The notes under the pieces: generated by a model
The model's input: only the letters and a program-made list of their open reading frames with translations
The model's database searches: none
Told to the model about the DNA's origin: nothing
Shown here: positions 37,564 to 51,075 of the stretch, piece after piece
How the letters are laid out: every line of letters begins with the position of its first letter
Position numbering within the stretch: position 1 is the first letter of the stretch
Source: Otis tarda
Lineage: Eukaryota; Chordata; Aves; Otidiformes; Otididae
Direction of reading: 5' to 3'
Length of the DNA stretch: 64,000 nucleotides
Assembly (NCBI GenBank): GCA_026413225.1
Contig: CM048572.1
Location: 7,006,001 to 7,070,000, forward strand
Program-made: the position numbers and the translations under genes

Positions 37564-40500
37564 GTAAGTCTTCTGTTTAACTTAATTGTTCAGGACTACT
37601 TTGGTTTATGAGAATTGATCAGAGAAAACATTGCTATTTAGAAGTTCAGGAAAAGGGAGGAAATTATTTCAATTCCCTTAAAAAAAAAAGGTACTTTTAA
37701 GTGTTCTGTATTAATATTGTGTATAGTTTGCTTTCCTCCGCCTCTCTTAAACTTGAGGAAATGCATGGTATGACCTGGCTCAGTATGTATGATAGTATCT
37801 AATAGGCTTTTGGGGGAAACTTGGGTTTTTAAAGGATGTTGCTCTTAAAAGTTGTGGGATGGAGTGGTAGCATCTTTCTGTGTATATATCTGCCTTTATT
37901 TTTAATTCTCTGAATCACTGATACTAAAGTTTTCTTCTTTTTGAAGTAACTAATGATGTGAAGACTTTGTTCAGATCAGTTCCTTTGAAACAGTGGTGAT
38001 AAAATGGAGTTTCTTAGCTAAGGCTGTTTTGGGCCCAGAGTGGATATGATGGCAATCAGTGGTGGTTGTTGGTTTTGTTTGCTTGTTTTTTTGTCAGAAC
38101 TTCTGGGATAACCAATACCTTCAATACTCAAATAGATTAGTATGTCAAGCTCTATACCTGTTGCTGGAGAGTTGTGAAAGTCATAACTTCTGTGGACACT
38201 CCATTCAGTAGGATTTTGGTGAGGGGAAAGGAAGCACCTCCTTCAGAATAATCTCTTGTGGTAACATCACCCTCTTTGCAGTTTAGCAGGTGCTTTGGAA
38301 AAAAAAAACCAAATGAGCTGGCTTGGTTAGAGTAAGGTAAGGTTAAAACAAAATGAAGAAAATGAAAGGAGGCAGTAGAAGGAAAATCATTGCAAAATGA
38401 CCTGAATGTCTGATAAAAGACAATATGTGTTTTTAAATCGTGGTGGATATATCTTGGCTATCTCAAATTTGACAAATTCTCAAACAACAGTTCTCCAGCT
38501 CAGGGTTTTATTGAATGTAAGATACAATTCAGTTGGTCTGCTTATGTGGAAACAAAGATACAATGCACTTAAGAAAAAGTAAGAATAAAAAAAATTCAAC
38601 AGCTCTGTTCTAGCATTTCCTCCAGTGTATTATATAAAAATATATAAAATTGCTTCCTAATGTTATGAAACTATATGACTACTTAGCCATTTATCTACAA
38701 ACAAGGAAGCAACTGGATCTGAAACAAAACATTACAAATGTTTTTGGCACTTGAAGGGGAAGGATGTGATCCCTTCTTCTGTTTTTGGCAGTCACTGACC
38801 TCTTGTACTAACTTCTAGAATGGCTGCAAATCTTCCTAAAATTACTTGGAATTTCTGTGCTAATGATGGTAGTGTCATTTTGGAGAGTTCTACAGATAAA
38901 CATCAGTGTTTGAGAAATGCCATTTGTGTAAAAACTTCCATGAGCAAAATTCACTTTGTCTGCTGCAGGAATTCAGGGAGCTTAGTGTGAGATTTGTCGT
39001 AAAATGTCTTTTTAATGGAAGTGAAGGTATTACTAGTTTAAAAGAACATTAGAAAAACTAGAAGCATAAGGTTTTTATGCAATGGAAATTTTATGAAGAA
39101 TACAAAAGTTTGCACAAAAAAAATCCACAGGACATTGAGACCTGTGCTGCTTTTTCTCATAAGTGGGGAAAAAAAAAAAATCCTTGATGGTAGGAATTAA
39201 TGTTGTGGTCAGGAATACACACTTTGTCCCCAGTAAAGATGGGAGTATTAATGGATGTATGCAAAATGCAAAGAGTATATGAGATTAATGAAACATACCT
39301 GCCTAAATCAGTGCCAAAAAGAATGTGGTAATACATCTTATAATTATGACAAAGTAGGATCAATTGTAAAGTACTCTCTTGTCTTAGGAGCCCATTGTTA
39401 TAATGGTACCAGGTAATCACTGGGCTGCAGTATGTAATTTTCTGATGAAAGTGCTTTAGTGAAAATCATAGAGAAATGATGCTAGCATCAATCACTGCAA
39501 ACAAAGTTAGAGCTGGATGGTCAGGGTTTTGTTCAGTCAAGTTTTGAAGGTCTCTTAGCACAGAGATTTCACAGGCTGTATGGAACTGGTTCCTGTGTTC
39601 AACCACTATTTGAAAACTGAAATTTAACTTGCTGCAGGTAGTAAAACTTGCCTCTTTCTCTTTTGTTGTAGGCCTTGATGGAGACTCTGTGACTCTCCAG
39701 TCTATAATAGCTCTCTAGGTGTTATTGTATAGCATTGAACAAAGGCATCAACCTTTGTGGTTTTTTTTCCTTCTCCATTTGAGCTTAATTTTTAAATAAT
39801 TCACCCCTGAAATCTAAGATTTGAGTCTGCTAGTGATGTGCAAAATAACATTACAGCTTTCAGGTTATTTTCACAGATGCACTGTGTTGTAATCATTGGT
39901 ACAGAGTGGATGGGCAACACTTGAAATGTAACAAGACAACCTGGCTGTACTGTGGAGACACAAATTAACTTAATTTGGGAGTGATTATGTTCTGCTTTTA
40001 TTTTGCAGTTTAGCTGCAGGTACTCTACTAAGCTCTGGTCACTACAAATATGAAATATAGTAAGGTATATGAAAAAAAATAGCAGAAAGGGGATTTTTAC
40101 TAATGAAATGCTCAGATTTATTGGTATACTATAGACATACAACTATCACTTCAGATTTTGAATGGTAGGCATTTGTGTTTAACATCTTTTGCAGCCATAC
40201 TAACTGTACCTGTGTACACTCAAACTTAATCAGATTTTAATTACAGCATTGAGCTAGGAAAACTTCCATATTTCAAGGTCAAATTGTGTTTTAGAAATGT
40301 CAGCTTTGTATTAAGTAGCTGTACTTACTCCTTACAATGAAGTAAATTATATATAAGCACTGATACTATGCATAGAAAACTTAGGCTATTTTGATTTCCT
40401 CTCTTAAGTAACTTCCTTTTGTTTTTAGTCTCAAATTTGAGAGTCTAATTATGTCAAAAACTCAGGAAACTTCATTAACAGACCTTTTATTATTATTATT

Positions 40501-43500
40501 AGATCAGAGGATAACAAGATCTAATTTTAAAAGCAAAGGGGATGTGCATTTTTCAATAAATAAAAAAAAAAAATTTCTATTTTAGTAACCTGATGAAAAG
40601 AGATACCAAGTAGAATTCTCAAAAGCACTCTAACACACCAGGCATTGAGGCCAGTTTGTGTGAGTTTGTGCCTATGTAATGTGGAAATCTCTAAAGGATA
40701 GCTGCCTTCCCACCTGCCCTCGCCCTCCTTTTTTAGAATTTAAATCTATGTTTTTAAAATGGTCATGTATCTGGAGCTTTGATTAAAATTAGTTGGTTTA
40801 CGGTGTAAAATAATGTATTTACTGACATTAATTCTATATCTCAGTTCTTATGCAAACACATGAATAAATATCTCTAAGTCCTGCATCTGCTGACTAGCGA
40901 AATGTGCCAAAGGCAAGTCAGTGTGATTTATGGACTGTATTCCTTTCCTGCTCATGTGCCCCTCCTTATTGATGGGGCTAAATATTTCCAACAGTTAAAT
41001 CAGTTATTTAAATGCCAGTTTAAAGTCTGCTCTAAATTAATATTCTGAATTGGAAATTGTGTTCTGTCATAATGAAGACAGTATGTATCAGTGTTGTTTA
41101 CTCTTCATAGGAAAAAAAAAAAAAACCCTGTGTCCTAATTTGAATGTCACTGAAACTCCCTATGTACCCATGTTGGGCAAAGGCCAAGTTAGGAGACAGG
41201 TCCCTGGCAGACTTCAGTTCTCCATTTATGAGACGATTATCAATCACTGTATAGTAAAGTGAACAGGGTTGCTGTAATAGTAATGCACTTTGCAGATGAT
41301 ACAACAGATGTAAGTAAGTATTTTCTGTGAACTGATGGGTGCCCAGTGCCACAGAAAGTCTAATAAGCAGCTACACAGCCATGTGCTTAGTTAAGTATGT
41401 GCAACAAGTGTTTAAGGAAGAAGTGTTGAGAGTTGGAGTTGACAAGGCTATTAAGTTTTTTGAATGACCTCACAACTGTAGTATTTTCAGTGTAACTTTT
41501 TGTATGCACTTTCAAAAGCATTTGGAAAAAATAGTATAATTCACCATATGGAAACTTCTGCTCTGTTTGCCAGCAAGGTTGTCATCTGGAGTCCCACAGA
41601 GCAGATCAACTCCACTTTGGTCACTGGACTGAGCGTGCTTTCTCCATGGGCTAGCTACTAGAGGGGCAGGAGCACAGTCTTCTAGCACTATTGGCTGAGA
41701 CCCTCATCTGCAGTTTCACTGAGATCTTGAACTGGGGGGGGAAGGGTGGCCCTTGCTAAACCCTTGATCCTGCTGCTGCCTAGTGTTTTGTGGATGCTGT
41801 GTTTGGGTGGGGCAGTATAACCTAGAAAAACGTCCCTGTTCACTAGCTACTGTGCTGCCAGGCACTTTAACTGTTTCATAGCTGGCAGGTTTATAGAGAA
41901 GCATGGAGGACCTGTGCAGTGGTCAGCTTGCTTGGTTAGAGGAAATACCTGAGGGTCTTGGCAAGTGGTTTAAAACAGAACTGAACATGTTCAAAGGCTT
42001 TAAAGGCACTTACTGTCTGCACAGATATCTTCACTGGAGCAGCAAGGTGAAGTTTAACATGTTCAGAGATTTGATCAGTTTCTCTTCTAAAGCTTTAACT
42101 TCTCGGACTGAATAAAAGGTGGTATTTTGTTCGGCTGAATTCTCCACTCTGTTTTCAAGTGTCTGAACTAATTTTATGTAAGTCTTCCACCAAAAGTAGT
42201 TCTGAGGGGTGTGTAAGAGGCAGTCGTTAAAGAATTAGAACAGGCTTCTGTGATGGAAAATGTTAGGCATTCTTAACCACAGATGTAGCTGTGCCTGCAC
42301 AGGTAATGATATGCTTTAGTGTATTTTTTCTATTTCAGGCAAAGATGCACACCCGAAACCCACAATGTTGTTTTCTTTTCAGTGCACCAGTTTGTCAAAA
42401 TTAACTTTCATTCAGTAGATCCTCCTAAATTTAGCCCAGAATGAAACTTTAATTGTAATATAGGGTGTGTGAAGGCAGTTTTAAAGGCAAAATATATTAA
42501 ATTTGAGTGCGTGTGTGTTCATAAATAAAGTGACTGTGGCCCTTTCCTAGACGAACATGCCCTTGTGGAAATGTCTGTTGATGTGCGGTTTTAAATGTTT
42601 TTCAGCAATCTGCCTGCCCCATTTGGTACTCCAAATTGTAGAATCTATATTTGTACACATAGAACCTCAAAAATAATGCTCTCTTTTGTTTGATGTGGGC
42701 CCTATTTACATGACCTGTAAGCTTTAACTGTGTCTGAGAATGGAGGAAACTACATTTGTTTGACCCCATGCATAATGCAAATGTGACATGTTTTTAAAAT
42801 AACTTTTAAAATATCTTTAAAATCACAGGTGAACACAGATAATTTCTAATTTGTTTTGTAAATAGGTATAATCTTCAGAAACTAGAGAAATGCATGCTGT
42901 AGACTTTTGGAAAGAGCTTGCATGCTTTCCTGAAATGTTTTTCCTAAATGGCTTCAGAATAGGATACAGTGTAGATTGGGTGGAGCCTCACAGTCTCAGG
43001 AGGACTGAGACATACTGTTAATTCAAGGGTAGTCTCTTATTAGCTTCATGAGCTGCATAATAAAACATACACAGTAAAAAAAAAAAAGTACATTTTCAAG
43101 CAAACTGCATAAAGTTTAGTAAAGGATCCTCAGAATTATTCATTTTTTGCAGATGTGCTGGTGCAACATTGTGAATCTTTTTTGCTTGAAAATATGATTA
43201 TGCAGACTCAGACTTTAGTTAATAGGTTACTTATGTGGTGATCTAGTAAACACTTCTAAATATTACTGGAGTTTTGTAATTAGTGTATTTTGGGAGGCAG
43301 TGTTAGAAATTGCTAGTGTCGTCTTCCCATCCCCCAGCTTTAGAGCTCAGAGGAGCCTAGTTTGCTTGCAGCTGCAGTGGTAGGCATCTTTCAGGAAGTG
43401 ACCTTGGCTTGTATTAATCAAATTCAGAACACACAGAAAAGCTTCTTGGTAACATGCTGACTTGATGTAAAATTTTATAGCATCCATTTTATTTTAAAAT

Positions 43501-45923
43501 GAGGCCATCTTATAAAAAGGGAATTTATTTATGATATCTCAATTTAAACGAATTTCTCTAAAATGGCATGGTATTTAGAGAAGGTAAAACAACAAAAATG
43601 CACTGCTCTTTTTACTGAGAGGAAAATAGCTTTATATATATGTAATTAAGTCTTAAATTACTATTGGCAAAACTGTATTTAGCCTAGCTAAACTAGGGAA
43701 GTAGTGTTGTTTGATAGCATGTTCATTGTTGTCTCACCATTTTTGAACTAAGTAGAAAAGCTTGGTATTAGGGCATGATCTCAATCAGCTAAGATTCTCA
43801 CAATGTCCTTAACTTTCTGACTTGATGTATTTTAATCACTGCTTCTTTTGTTAGCAGCTCTCAAGGCATTAAACTTAACCTCATAGTAGCTGTATTGAGC
43901 TGCTGTGCCTATTTTCATAGATTGAGAAAGGAATCTACCTGTGCCTGTTCAAATCACTGTTTGACCTTGCCCACCAACTGGAAATTGTTTTTTATTGGCT
44001 GCTCTTAAATTGAGTGGTTGATTATTTCTGAAGCCAGTTTTAAGAGTTTTGCATTATTATCTTCTTGTTGGCAGTATGTTCAGCTGGCATAGCTGTTTGT
44101 AAAAATATCTCTTTATCCTTTCTTGGGACTTGTACAGAGGGCTGAGACCAGAATATCTTTCATCAATGCCAAGTGCTGTGAAAGCCTATAAGGTTCTGGG
44201 GTAAGATAATTTACCAATTTTCAAACTGCATCTTTCAGGAGAATTAGTAATAGCCGCCACCTGACTAATGTTTTTTCCCCTTAGCTTGCCATGTGCATTA
44301 TTGTGAGCAATCTACCATCTGGCTGGTTTCAGGGTTTGGAAAACTGAGTTCTACTTTTATGGGCATCTTCAGCATAAACCTCTTCTGCATGTTGATGGTA
44401 TATTTACTCATTTTACCTCTTCACAATTATACTCAGATTCTTGTCATTCTTCTGCAGTGTGTTGGAGATCTGTGTATGCTAACATACATGTTCTCAAGTG
44501 TTTCCTGACTTGACTGTGGCCTGTTTTGGAGTGGTTTAATTCCATGTTGTTTACCTTGCACGTGTATGCAATGACTTGCCGTTCTACTTGGTATCAAGTC
44601 AGAGTTGCTTATCACTCACTTCAAGACCTCTGTGTAATCTTACCCCTTTCTGCTGTGTTGAACATACTCTTAGATTACTTTGCTACTGAATTTGCTTTAA
44701 CTACATGCTTCACAGACTTCTCTTCATGCTGCCTCATATTATATTGTCTATTATTGCACCAAACTGAGAACTCTTCATCCAGATCTTCACTTAAGAGTGC
44801 TTTAGTCATCTTTCCTTGTAGTCTGCAAGGCCAGTAAGGGGTGATAAATCTGTTGCTCTGTGTGTTTTAAGTGTAGCTGACACTGACTTTCCAAGATCAA
44901 GTGGATGGCAAAACACAATCGTAGAGTGTGTCATTCAGTGTTTGCTGTTGTTTTCATTGTTTTCATCAATTTCACAGAGAATAAAACCGGTACCAGCACA
45001 GATCTTGAGATACCCCACTGATTCACTGAGTCAGTAGTCCCTGAGATTAAACTACATTGCTAGTAATGGTATTTTGACTCTGGAAAGCTTGAGTCATAAT
45101 TCTCTCCATTAAAATTTTAAACCAGAACTACTGATTAGGAGATGACAGAATCTGGAACCATACAGAATGGAGGCATACAGTGGAACAAGAAGCCTGTTCC
45201 ATGTTCTTTCCCTAGTTCTGTCATCTTCAAATGACTGGAGACCAAGACGCATCTTGTCTTTTTCTGTGCCAAAGCCAGACAACCTGTTACAAATGTCTTG
45301 TGTCCAGACCATTTTGTCCTTCTGTGGCTATTACTTGTTTTCCTGTGCAAGGCTCTGAAGAGCTGACTGTCGTTGTATACAAGAGCTGTACCTCTTGGAG
45401 CAAGACCTTCTTGGAGTAGATGGAGGATGACTTGAAGGCAACATCTTGAAGCAGAGTACTGTTAATGATACTGTGGGGAGTGGATAGTGTGCAGCAGTAC
45501 TCTGGGCTGCCCAGCCTTATGCCAGGGCAACGCCAATTCCTCGTTTAACAAAGCAAAGTAAATCACTAACTCTGGACTGCACACTCAGAATCCTTTCCGA
45601 CAATTCTGTGCTGGTCATCTCCCTCCCCTTTCACAAGGTCAGGCTTTCCTGTTTGCCAGCACAATCTTGCTGCTGTCGCTTACAGCACCGTAGTTCAGTG
45701 CTGCTTTGATACAGCCTAGTATCAGCCCTACCCCTTAGATGACTAACCTGCTTTTCAACTAAAATAGGGGTGAGAGGACCCACTTCTGCAGCTCTTAACT
45801 TCTGACTCACTGGCGTGCTGCTGCTGCTTAGCTCCCGTTCCCTTTTATTTCCACGCTAAAAGAAACGCTGAGCTCGCAGGAGGCTGCCGGGGGCTGGAAG
45901 GGGAAGGGAGGAGCGGCTCTTAC

Positions 45924-46010
45924 CGCCTCAGCCTGCTCCCGCCGGGCCGGGGCCGGGGCCGCGGCGGGCCCGGCCGGGCCGCAAGGAGTTAAGGGCCGCG
46001 CTGCCGCCCG
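45924..46010 (-). other. Putative antisense first exon
   Basis: On the minus strand the CCAAT box lies upstream and the segment ends at the donor GTAAGA (bases 45918-45923). The start is arbitrary. I see no coding frame with a recognisable product. Confidence 0.3.
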
Positions 46011-46052
46011 CCGCTCTGTCTGGAGCTGCCGCCGCTCATTGGTTGCGAAAAG

Positions 46053-46066
46053 GTGAAATTGAAACC
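46053..46066 (+). promoter_or_regulatory. ISRE/IRF-like element
   Basis: GTGAAATTGAAACC fits GnGAAAnnGAAACT except the last base. It lies 10 bases from the CCAAT box inside the CpG island, a plausible interferon-response position. Confidence 0.5.
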
Positions 46067-46245
46067 ACCGTAAACTTTTGACCCTGTGGCAGTTCTTGTG
46101 GAACGCCTTCCCCGTGCCAAGAGCAGAGGGCTTTTTTTCCCCCTTTTCCTGTATTTATTCTCTGTGATCGTGCCGTGCCGCATGCAGGCTCTCCGAGGGA
46201 GGGGGAGGACAAGCACAAGCAAGTAGTTTGCGTGTCCAGCTAACG

Positions 46246-48654
46246 GTAAAGCTGGAATACGTCTTAACTGCTGGTGCCAGCTATCTCTTAAAACTCTGAT
46301 CAGTAAACAAGTAGGAGTCCATTTTTTCAACTTCCAAGATTATTTTTGTGTGGTTAAAAAAAACACAGGAAAAAAAACAACCACCAAATTGATACCGACT
46401 ACCACGGCTAATTAGAAAGTGGGGAAGGGAGGATGAGTCATCAGGCACACTGGGCTCACTGAGCTCTGCTGCTTAATAAACGTGGGGGTTTTTAAGATTG
46501 AAGTGGTTTCTCCTTACAGAAATCCGAGGTAGAAGTGTCTCATTATTATTACTTAGTTCCTATGTTGGTATGTTAAATATTTCTTTACCTAACTGTAACT
46601 GTTACTATTCTGTATCTTCCTTAAACAAAATAATGTATTTGTTCAGTCTGGGAGACAAGTCGTGCCACCTGAACTTCACTGCCAACTGGCATAGTGTCAG
46701 AGGCCTATGGTAGCCAATGTTAGGAATTTTTGTTTGGATAGGGTGACTCTGACAAACTCTGGACATAATTAGAGTGTGTGTCACTTTCATACTATGCAGA
46801 TTTTGTCACAAAAAAAAAAAATCCCAAAATATCTGTGGTGAAGAAAATTCACCTTCCCTCTGTAGCTTTGCCAAACCAGACAAATTAAAGCAGCATTACG
46901 TTTTCAATGAAATATGAATATGAGATTTAGTTAATCCATGTTTCTTTCCCCTTAAACATGTCTGTCTTTTCACTGACAAAAGAATAGCTGACTTGGTTGC
47001 TTTGCTGCATCAGCTGCCATTTTCTCCCCCCCCTTCCAGGCACAGGTATCAGCCTGCTGTTCCTGCTGGAACATTAAAGTTACTGAATGTTAAGTGCCAC
47101 TTAATCAAGGAGTCACTCAGCACCTTACTTAGAGATAGCATTCAAAACTCTTCCTCAACAAAGAAACTTGATTCCTGACTACTTCAGGCTGATGTTTTCA
47201 CTTCTCCAGTGACTTGTTCTTGTAAATAGTTTCATCAGATTTATACAGTGCGTTCATTTTCTTATTGAGAGATTAGGCTGGGGAGGAACCCTCAACTGCT
47301 GTGGTTTGGATTTAAAAAAAAAAATTCGGTTCAAGAGGCAGTTCAGTGGTTAAGAACAGTTTAATTTACAGCAGTGTTAGCGTAGTAGGACAAGATTGTG
47401 AAGGTTTGGTGTGGGCTGTTCTCAGAGCGCTGCTGTTCTCGCTGCAGTTTTATCTGGGAATTGAGGGAGTCTCCTGAAGCATTGCCAGCAGCATCAAGGG
47501 AACAATGAATATAATATGATTAATAGCAGATACCCTGCCCCCTCTTGTGTGCAATTCTCCTTACAACTGCAGAAGAAACATGCGCTTGTAATGATAGTTG
47601 GTGGCCTCCCTGTTTGTTCCAGCTAGTGTTCCCAAGCAGCAGCTATTATATAGTTTATTTTTCCCCACTCCCTGTGATTCTTTGTTCTGTCCTCCCCGAG
47701 CCTGTGTGCATCCTGTCTGCTTCTCATTGTCCATTTCGTGGCAGTTGGTCTGCCTTCACAGTGGAGCTGCACTGAAGCTGCAAATCATATTGCGTATCAC
47801 AGTTAAATGGAATAAATGCTCTTCTAAAGGAAAGGAGAGTGAGTAACAACTTCTGGGCACTTGTGAACTCTTATTTCTGAAGTGTCATTTAAATGCCTCT
47901 ATCTGAAAGACTTCTGAACAGTTGTGTGATTGCATTGTGGTAACATTGGGTGCACATGCCTTTTAGCGTTAGAAATGGGTGATCTCTAAAAATATTGCTG
48001 CATATGCCCGCAGTAGGGTGGGAATCTGGCAAAAAAAATGAACACAGTCTCTCAAGCTAAAGAAACACAAATTTCACCAGATTTCAAATCCTAGAACTTC
48101 AAAGTATCCTACTCTAGGGGGAGTGTTATTGAAGGCTATTATTGAGAGCTAAATGCTGATCGTGAGAAAATCACTAGTGTAACCTTTACTTCTAATGAAA
48201 ATGCCCAAAAAGAGGGGTATCAGGGATACTGTCAATGCATTTTGTAACCAAAAAGCATTACATGACCAGTCACAAACTGAAAATACACTATGGAGTTCTA
48301 TACTGTTTTATTCTGTGTGTTTATTCAGAGTAGATTTTGAGGTTGTTTAAATCTCCTCAGTTGCCTCAGTGGGGAATTGCTGGCTGCTTTGGAGGTGCCC
48401 TTTTAGAATTTTCTCTCTCCACCAAGATTTCCAAACTGTGAATGAGAAATTTAAGAAGAAATTCATGCCAAGGTGTTTTCATCTATTATCTAGTGTAAGC
48501 AGTTTCTATTGTAATGTTTTAATGAAGGATGGAAAGATGATTTAGAGGAAATTCTAGAGCACAACCTCTCAATTTGGAAAATTATTTTGTATTCCAAAAC
48601 TCGTCAGTACTTCTATTGTGTGTTTCAATTTTCTGCTGGCTCATTTCCCCTCAG
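46246..48654 (+). other. Interval between the second CpG island and the candidate start exon
   Basis: Mostly AT-rich. A very strong acceptor-like tract (TTTTCTCCCCCCCCTTCCAG) ends at 47039, but I could not define a convincing exon end after it. No gene was recognised. Confidence 0.4.
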
Positions 48655-48683
48655 TCTCCTGGCTTTGATCATGGAGTTACATG
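48655..48683 (+). CDS. Candidate microprotein, start exon (ATG at 48671)
   Basis: 29 bp between a strong acceptor and the donor GTGAGC. It carries 16 bases of leader, then ATG GAG TTA CAT and the first base of the next codon. Confidence 0.33.
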
Positions 48684-51054
48684 GTGAGCTGGGCTCTGGC
48701 ATCCAGTACTAAAGCTTGCCACTTTCCCCTAAATCAGGTCCTAACTGTTATGCTGGCACAATTGATGCTGAAGAAGAATAAACCTGTACTGGAACTTAGA
48801 TTTTTGTTGGTTTTAAAGATATTACCATTATATCTCTGTCTTCTCTGCTTTTATTTGTTTCAATTGATGATGAAACTTACTACTTGCAGTTCAAATGTTT
48901 CTTTATGGGATGCAATAAGTGGCTTTTTCTCTGCTTCCTGAATAGCTTCTTCTCAAAGCTGTCCTGCCTGCATCCCTGTTGCAGATCTCCAGTGATGAGT
49001 GAACTCTTGGACCTCTGCAACAATAACGGGCTGAGTTTCTGGAATGTAAATCCCTCTTTGCAGAGCTGTATTAGATATGGAGATGTACCTTTTCTAAGAA
49101 ATACCTTGATCAGATCTAGAGGTCCTCAAAACACTGTCAACCAACTTTCATGTCCAGTTTTGCTCTAGCCTTGGAGCAGGTTTATAGCAGCAACTTCTTC
49201 AAAGAAAGTAAAGCGAAACAATGAATGTATTCATTCTCTCACTTTCTCTGCTAGCATCATAATTTTTGTAAGCTCTTACATGCCGTTGGGATTTAGCAAG
49301 ATGAGTAAAGGCAAACAATTTTAAGCTGCAGACACATTGATTCCTTTAAGCATATGTGTACATACACGCGGTCTTGTTTCTCTGGCACTAGAGTTCAGGA
49401 ATAGGTGTCCAAGAAATCTTTTTTCTTTTTTTTTTTTTTTTTTTCCCCCCTTAATATACAAAACAGTATGTAGAACATACAGTGTTTTTCAAATAGAACA
49501 AAGTGGTGTGATCTCCGTGAAGCAGGCCTCCTGCTGTGAATTGTTCTACCTCCCCAATTTCTTGAAAAATGCTAAAACCAGGGATTGCCTGCTGTAGCTG
49601 AAAGGACTTTGTGCATTTCTAATCTCTGTGGGTTGCGTTGTCTCTCTACAGCTGTTGCTCATAAATGTTTCTGGGTTGAAGTGCCCTAATAGCCAGGTTA
49701 TTCCTAGCTTCTGTTGTAGGCTGAAGTCTTCTCAGGCCACAAGAACCATAGACAGTAGCCTTCCTTACTGATTTTTACTTGAAGTAACCGACCAGGATAT
49801 TTACTCTGCCGTCTTTTTAGAAGAGTCTACTTTATTTCCAGCACTGTTTAAAACTGGTTTTAGGTTGTTTGTTTGGGTGGGGGTCTTCAGTGGTGGAGGT
49901 AGGTCAGGACAGGATTGCTCAAAGAAATAAAGAAACTAAAGATAAGTGAATTAAAAGCACAATACAATAATCCTTACAATAATAATACTGTAGTCCTTAC
50001 AGTAGACAGTTTTAGTTCTCAAGGTACAAATAGGAAATGTCCTGATAAATCATGGATCTGACAAATATAGATAGATTCAGAGCAAAAATGATACATTGGC
50101 AAAAACAGTATGTCTTTTGTCTTGCTGGCTCCACATGCTATTGTAGTCTTTTAATGATGCTGTGAAAATAGATAATGAGTATTTTTCATTTTGGCTATTA
50201 CTACTTAAACATATTTCCATTTGCAGCACAGACATTACAGACAACTGTAAACATTCTTTCATAATAAACCTCAGGGCTGTGATGTGATAGAGAATAGGAA
50301 AATTAGTGATGCCTATCTACATTTTTTCAAGTGCTAAGCTTTGTTTGTCCTAGGGAAGAAAAAGGACCATGTGTACTGAACATGGATAATTTTAGCAAGT
50401 TTATTTTATTTGAGGGAAGAATTTCTTAAGTCTTAGAGTTTCTTAGGAGAAATAATGTTGCTTTTTATTCAATGCCTATTTAATGTAATTATAAATTGAG
50501 GGGGCAAAACTTAACTATCCTGGCTATGCAAATGGAGGAGGAAGGGGGATTGCAAGCTCTGTGATGCTCACGGTATCCTTTTTAATTGACCAAATACTGT
50601 GGTTCATAAGAAAAATGCCTGTGTAGATAGTGATATTTCTGATGATACTAATTTTGGGAAATTTGAATTAATACTTTTAAATTATATATATTGAATATAT
50701 TGATAACTTTAATTATGCTTCTTTTTCTCTTTTCCAGCTTCTTGTACAGAATATTCATTAGATGATTTGTTATTTCTCCACAATACAGATAAAGTACGAA
50801 AAGCAGTTGTGCCTCTCGGTTTTATATTTATTTTGGCTTTTTTCACTCTGATTTTCTACCACCTATGTAATGTTGTTCTCCTGGGTCCTGTGTCAACATT
50901 GCTCATGTGTTGTGACAGGACTAGAATTAAGGATTTCAGTCAGAGGAATCTTATTTTAAAATATTCTGAAATTGAAAATGAAGAAAATTAAGATCAATAT
51001 GAAGCTTGCTTAAGCTGTTGTAAGGGGCAGAAGAGTACATTTGGAGAAAATAAA
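48655..51054 (+). CDS. Candidate two-exon gene for an 88-residue membrane microprotein
   Basis: Exon A (48655-48683) follows the acceptor CATTTCCCCTCAG and ends at GTGAGC. Its ATG at 48671 has A at -3 and G at +4. Exon B starts at 50738 after CTTTTTCTCTTTTCCAG and stays open to TAA at 50989-50991, with AATAAA at 51049. The phases fit: CAT-G joins CT, giving MELHASCTEYSLDDLL at the N-terminus. Then comes a basic DKVRK, a hydrophobic stretch at residues 27-61 (one long helix or a hairpin), a CC pair at its end, a basic DRTRIKD stretch and an acidic tail ending YSEIENEEN. I do not recognise the family. An 85-codon open frame alone is not unusual here; the case rests on splice sites, phase, start context and poly(A) signal coinciding. 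It could be read as host-gene alternative exons or as chance. Confidence 0.35.
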
Positions 51055-51075
51055 TGTTTGAGGTTTTCAGAAGCT
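50738..51075 (+). CDS. Candidate microprotein, terminal exon
   Basis: The coding part is 50738-50991, followed by a short 3' UTR with AATAAA at 51049-51054 and GT-rich sequence. The other two frames stop within the first nine codons, so only the phase supplied by the start exon is open. The 3' end is an estimate. Confidence 0.4.
51049..51054 (+). terminator. Poly(A) signal AATAAA after the candidate microprotein
   Basis: 58 bases after the TAA, followed by TGTTTGAGGTTTTC-type GT-rich sequence. Confidence 0.4.

Larger units (their letters stand above)
32116..45879 (+). other. Inferred NCOA1 intron 1, middle part
   Basis: AT-rich DNA with A-rich low-complexity at 33961-34010, a C11-type run at about 36346-36356, a TAT/TATAT tract at about 37145-37177 and one 42-bp candidate exon. 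The ORFs at 44293-44837 are hydrophobic but domain-free and are treated as chance. No gene was recognised. Confidence 0.55.
45880..46070. promoter_or_regulatory. Second small CpG island, possibly bidirectional promoter
   Basis: A CGG/GGCC-rich block in AT-rich intron. It holds ATTGG (46038-46042, a CCAAT box on the minus strand) and an ISRE-like element (46053-46066). On the minus strand GAGGCG is followed by GTAAGA (donor bases 45918-45923), giving a likely antisense first exon of roughly 45924-46010. On the plus strand the best downstream donor is GTAAAG at 46246. It could start an antisense non-coding RNA, an alternative transcript of the enclosing gene, or the microprotein candidate at 48.6-51 kb. 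Confidence 0.6.

Noticed and set aside
44293-44837. Two consecutive hydrophobic plus-strand frames of 71 and 103 codons
   Set aside because: Hydrophobic composition follows from T-rich sequence. No flanking splice sites in compatible phase and no family resemblance.
45989-46330. 113-codon minus-strand frame across the second CpG island
   Set aside because: It starts in AT-rich sequence and becomes Arg/Gly/Ser-rich in the island; no domain. The region is better read as a promoter.
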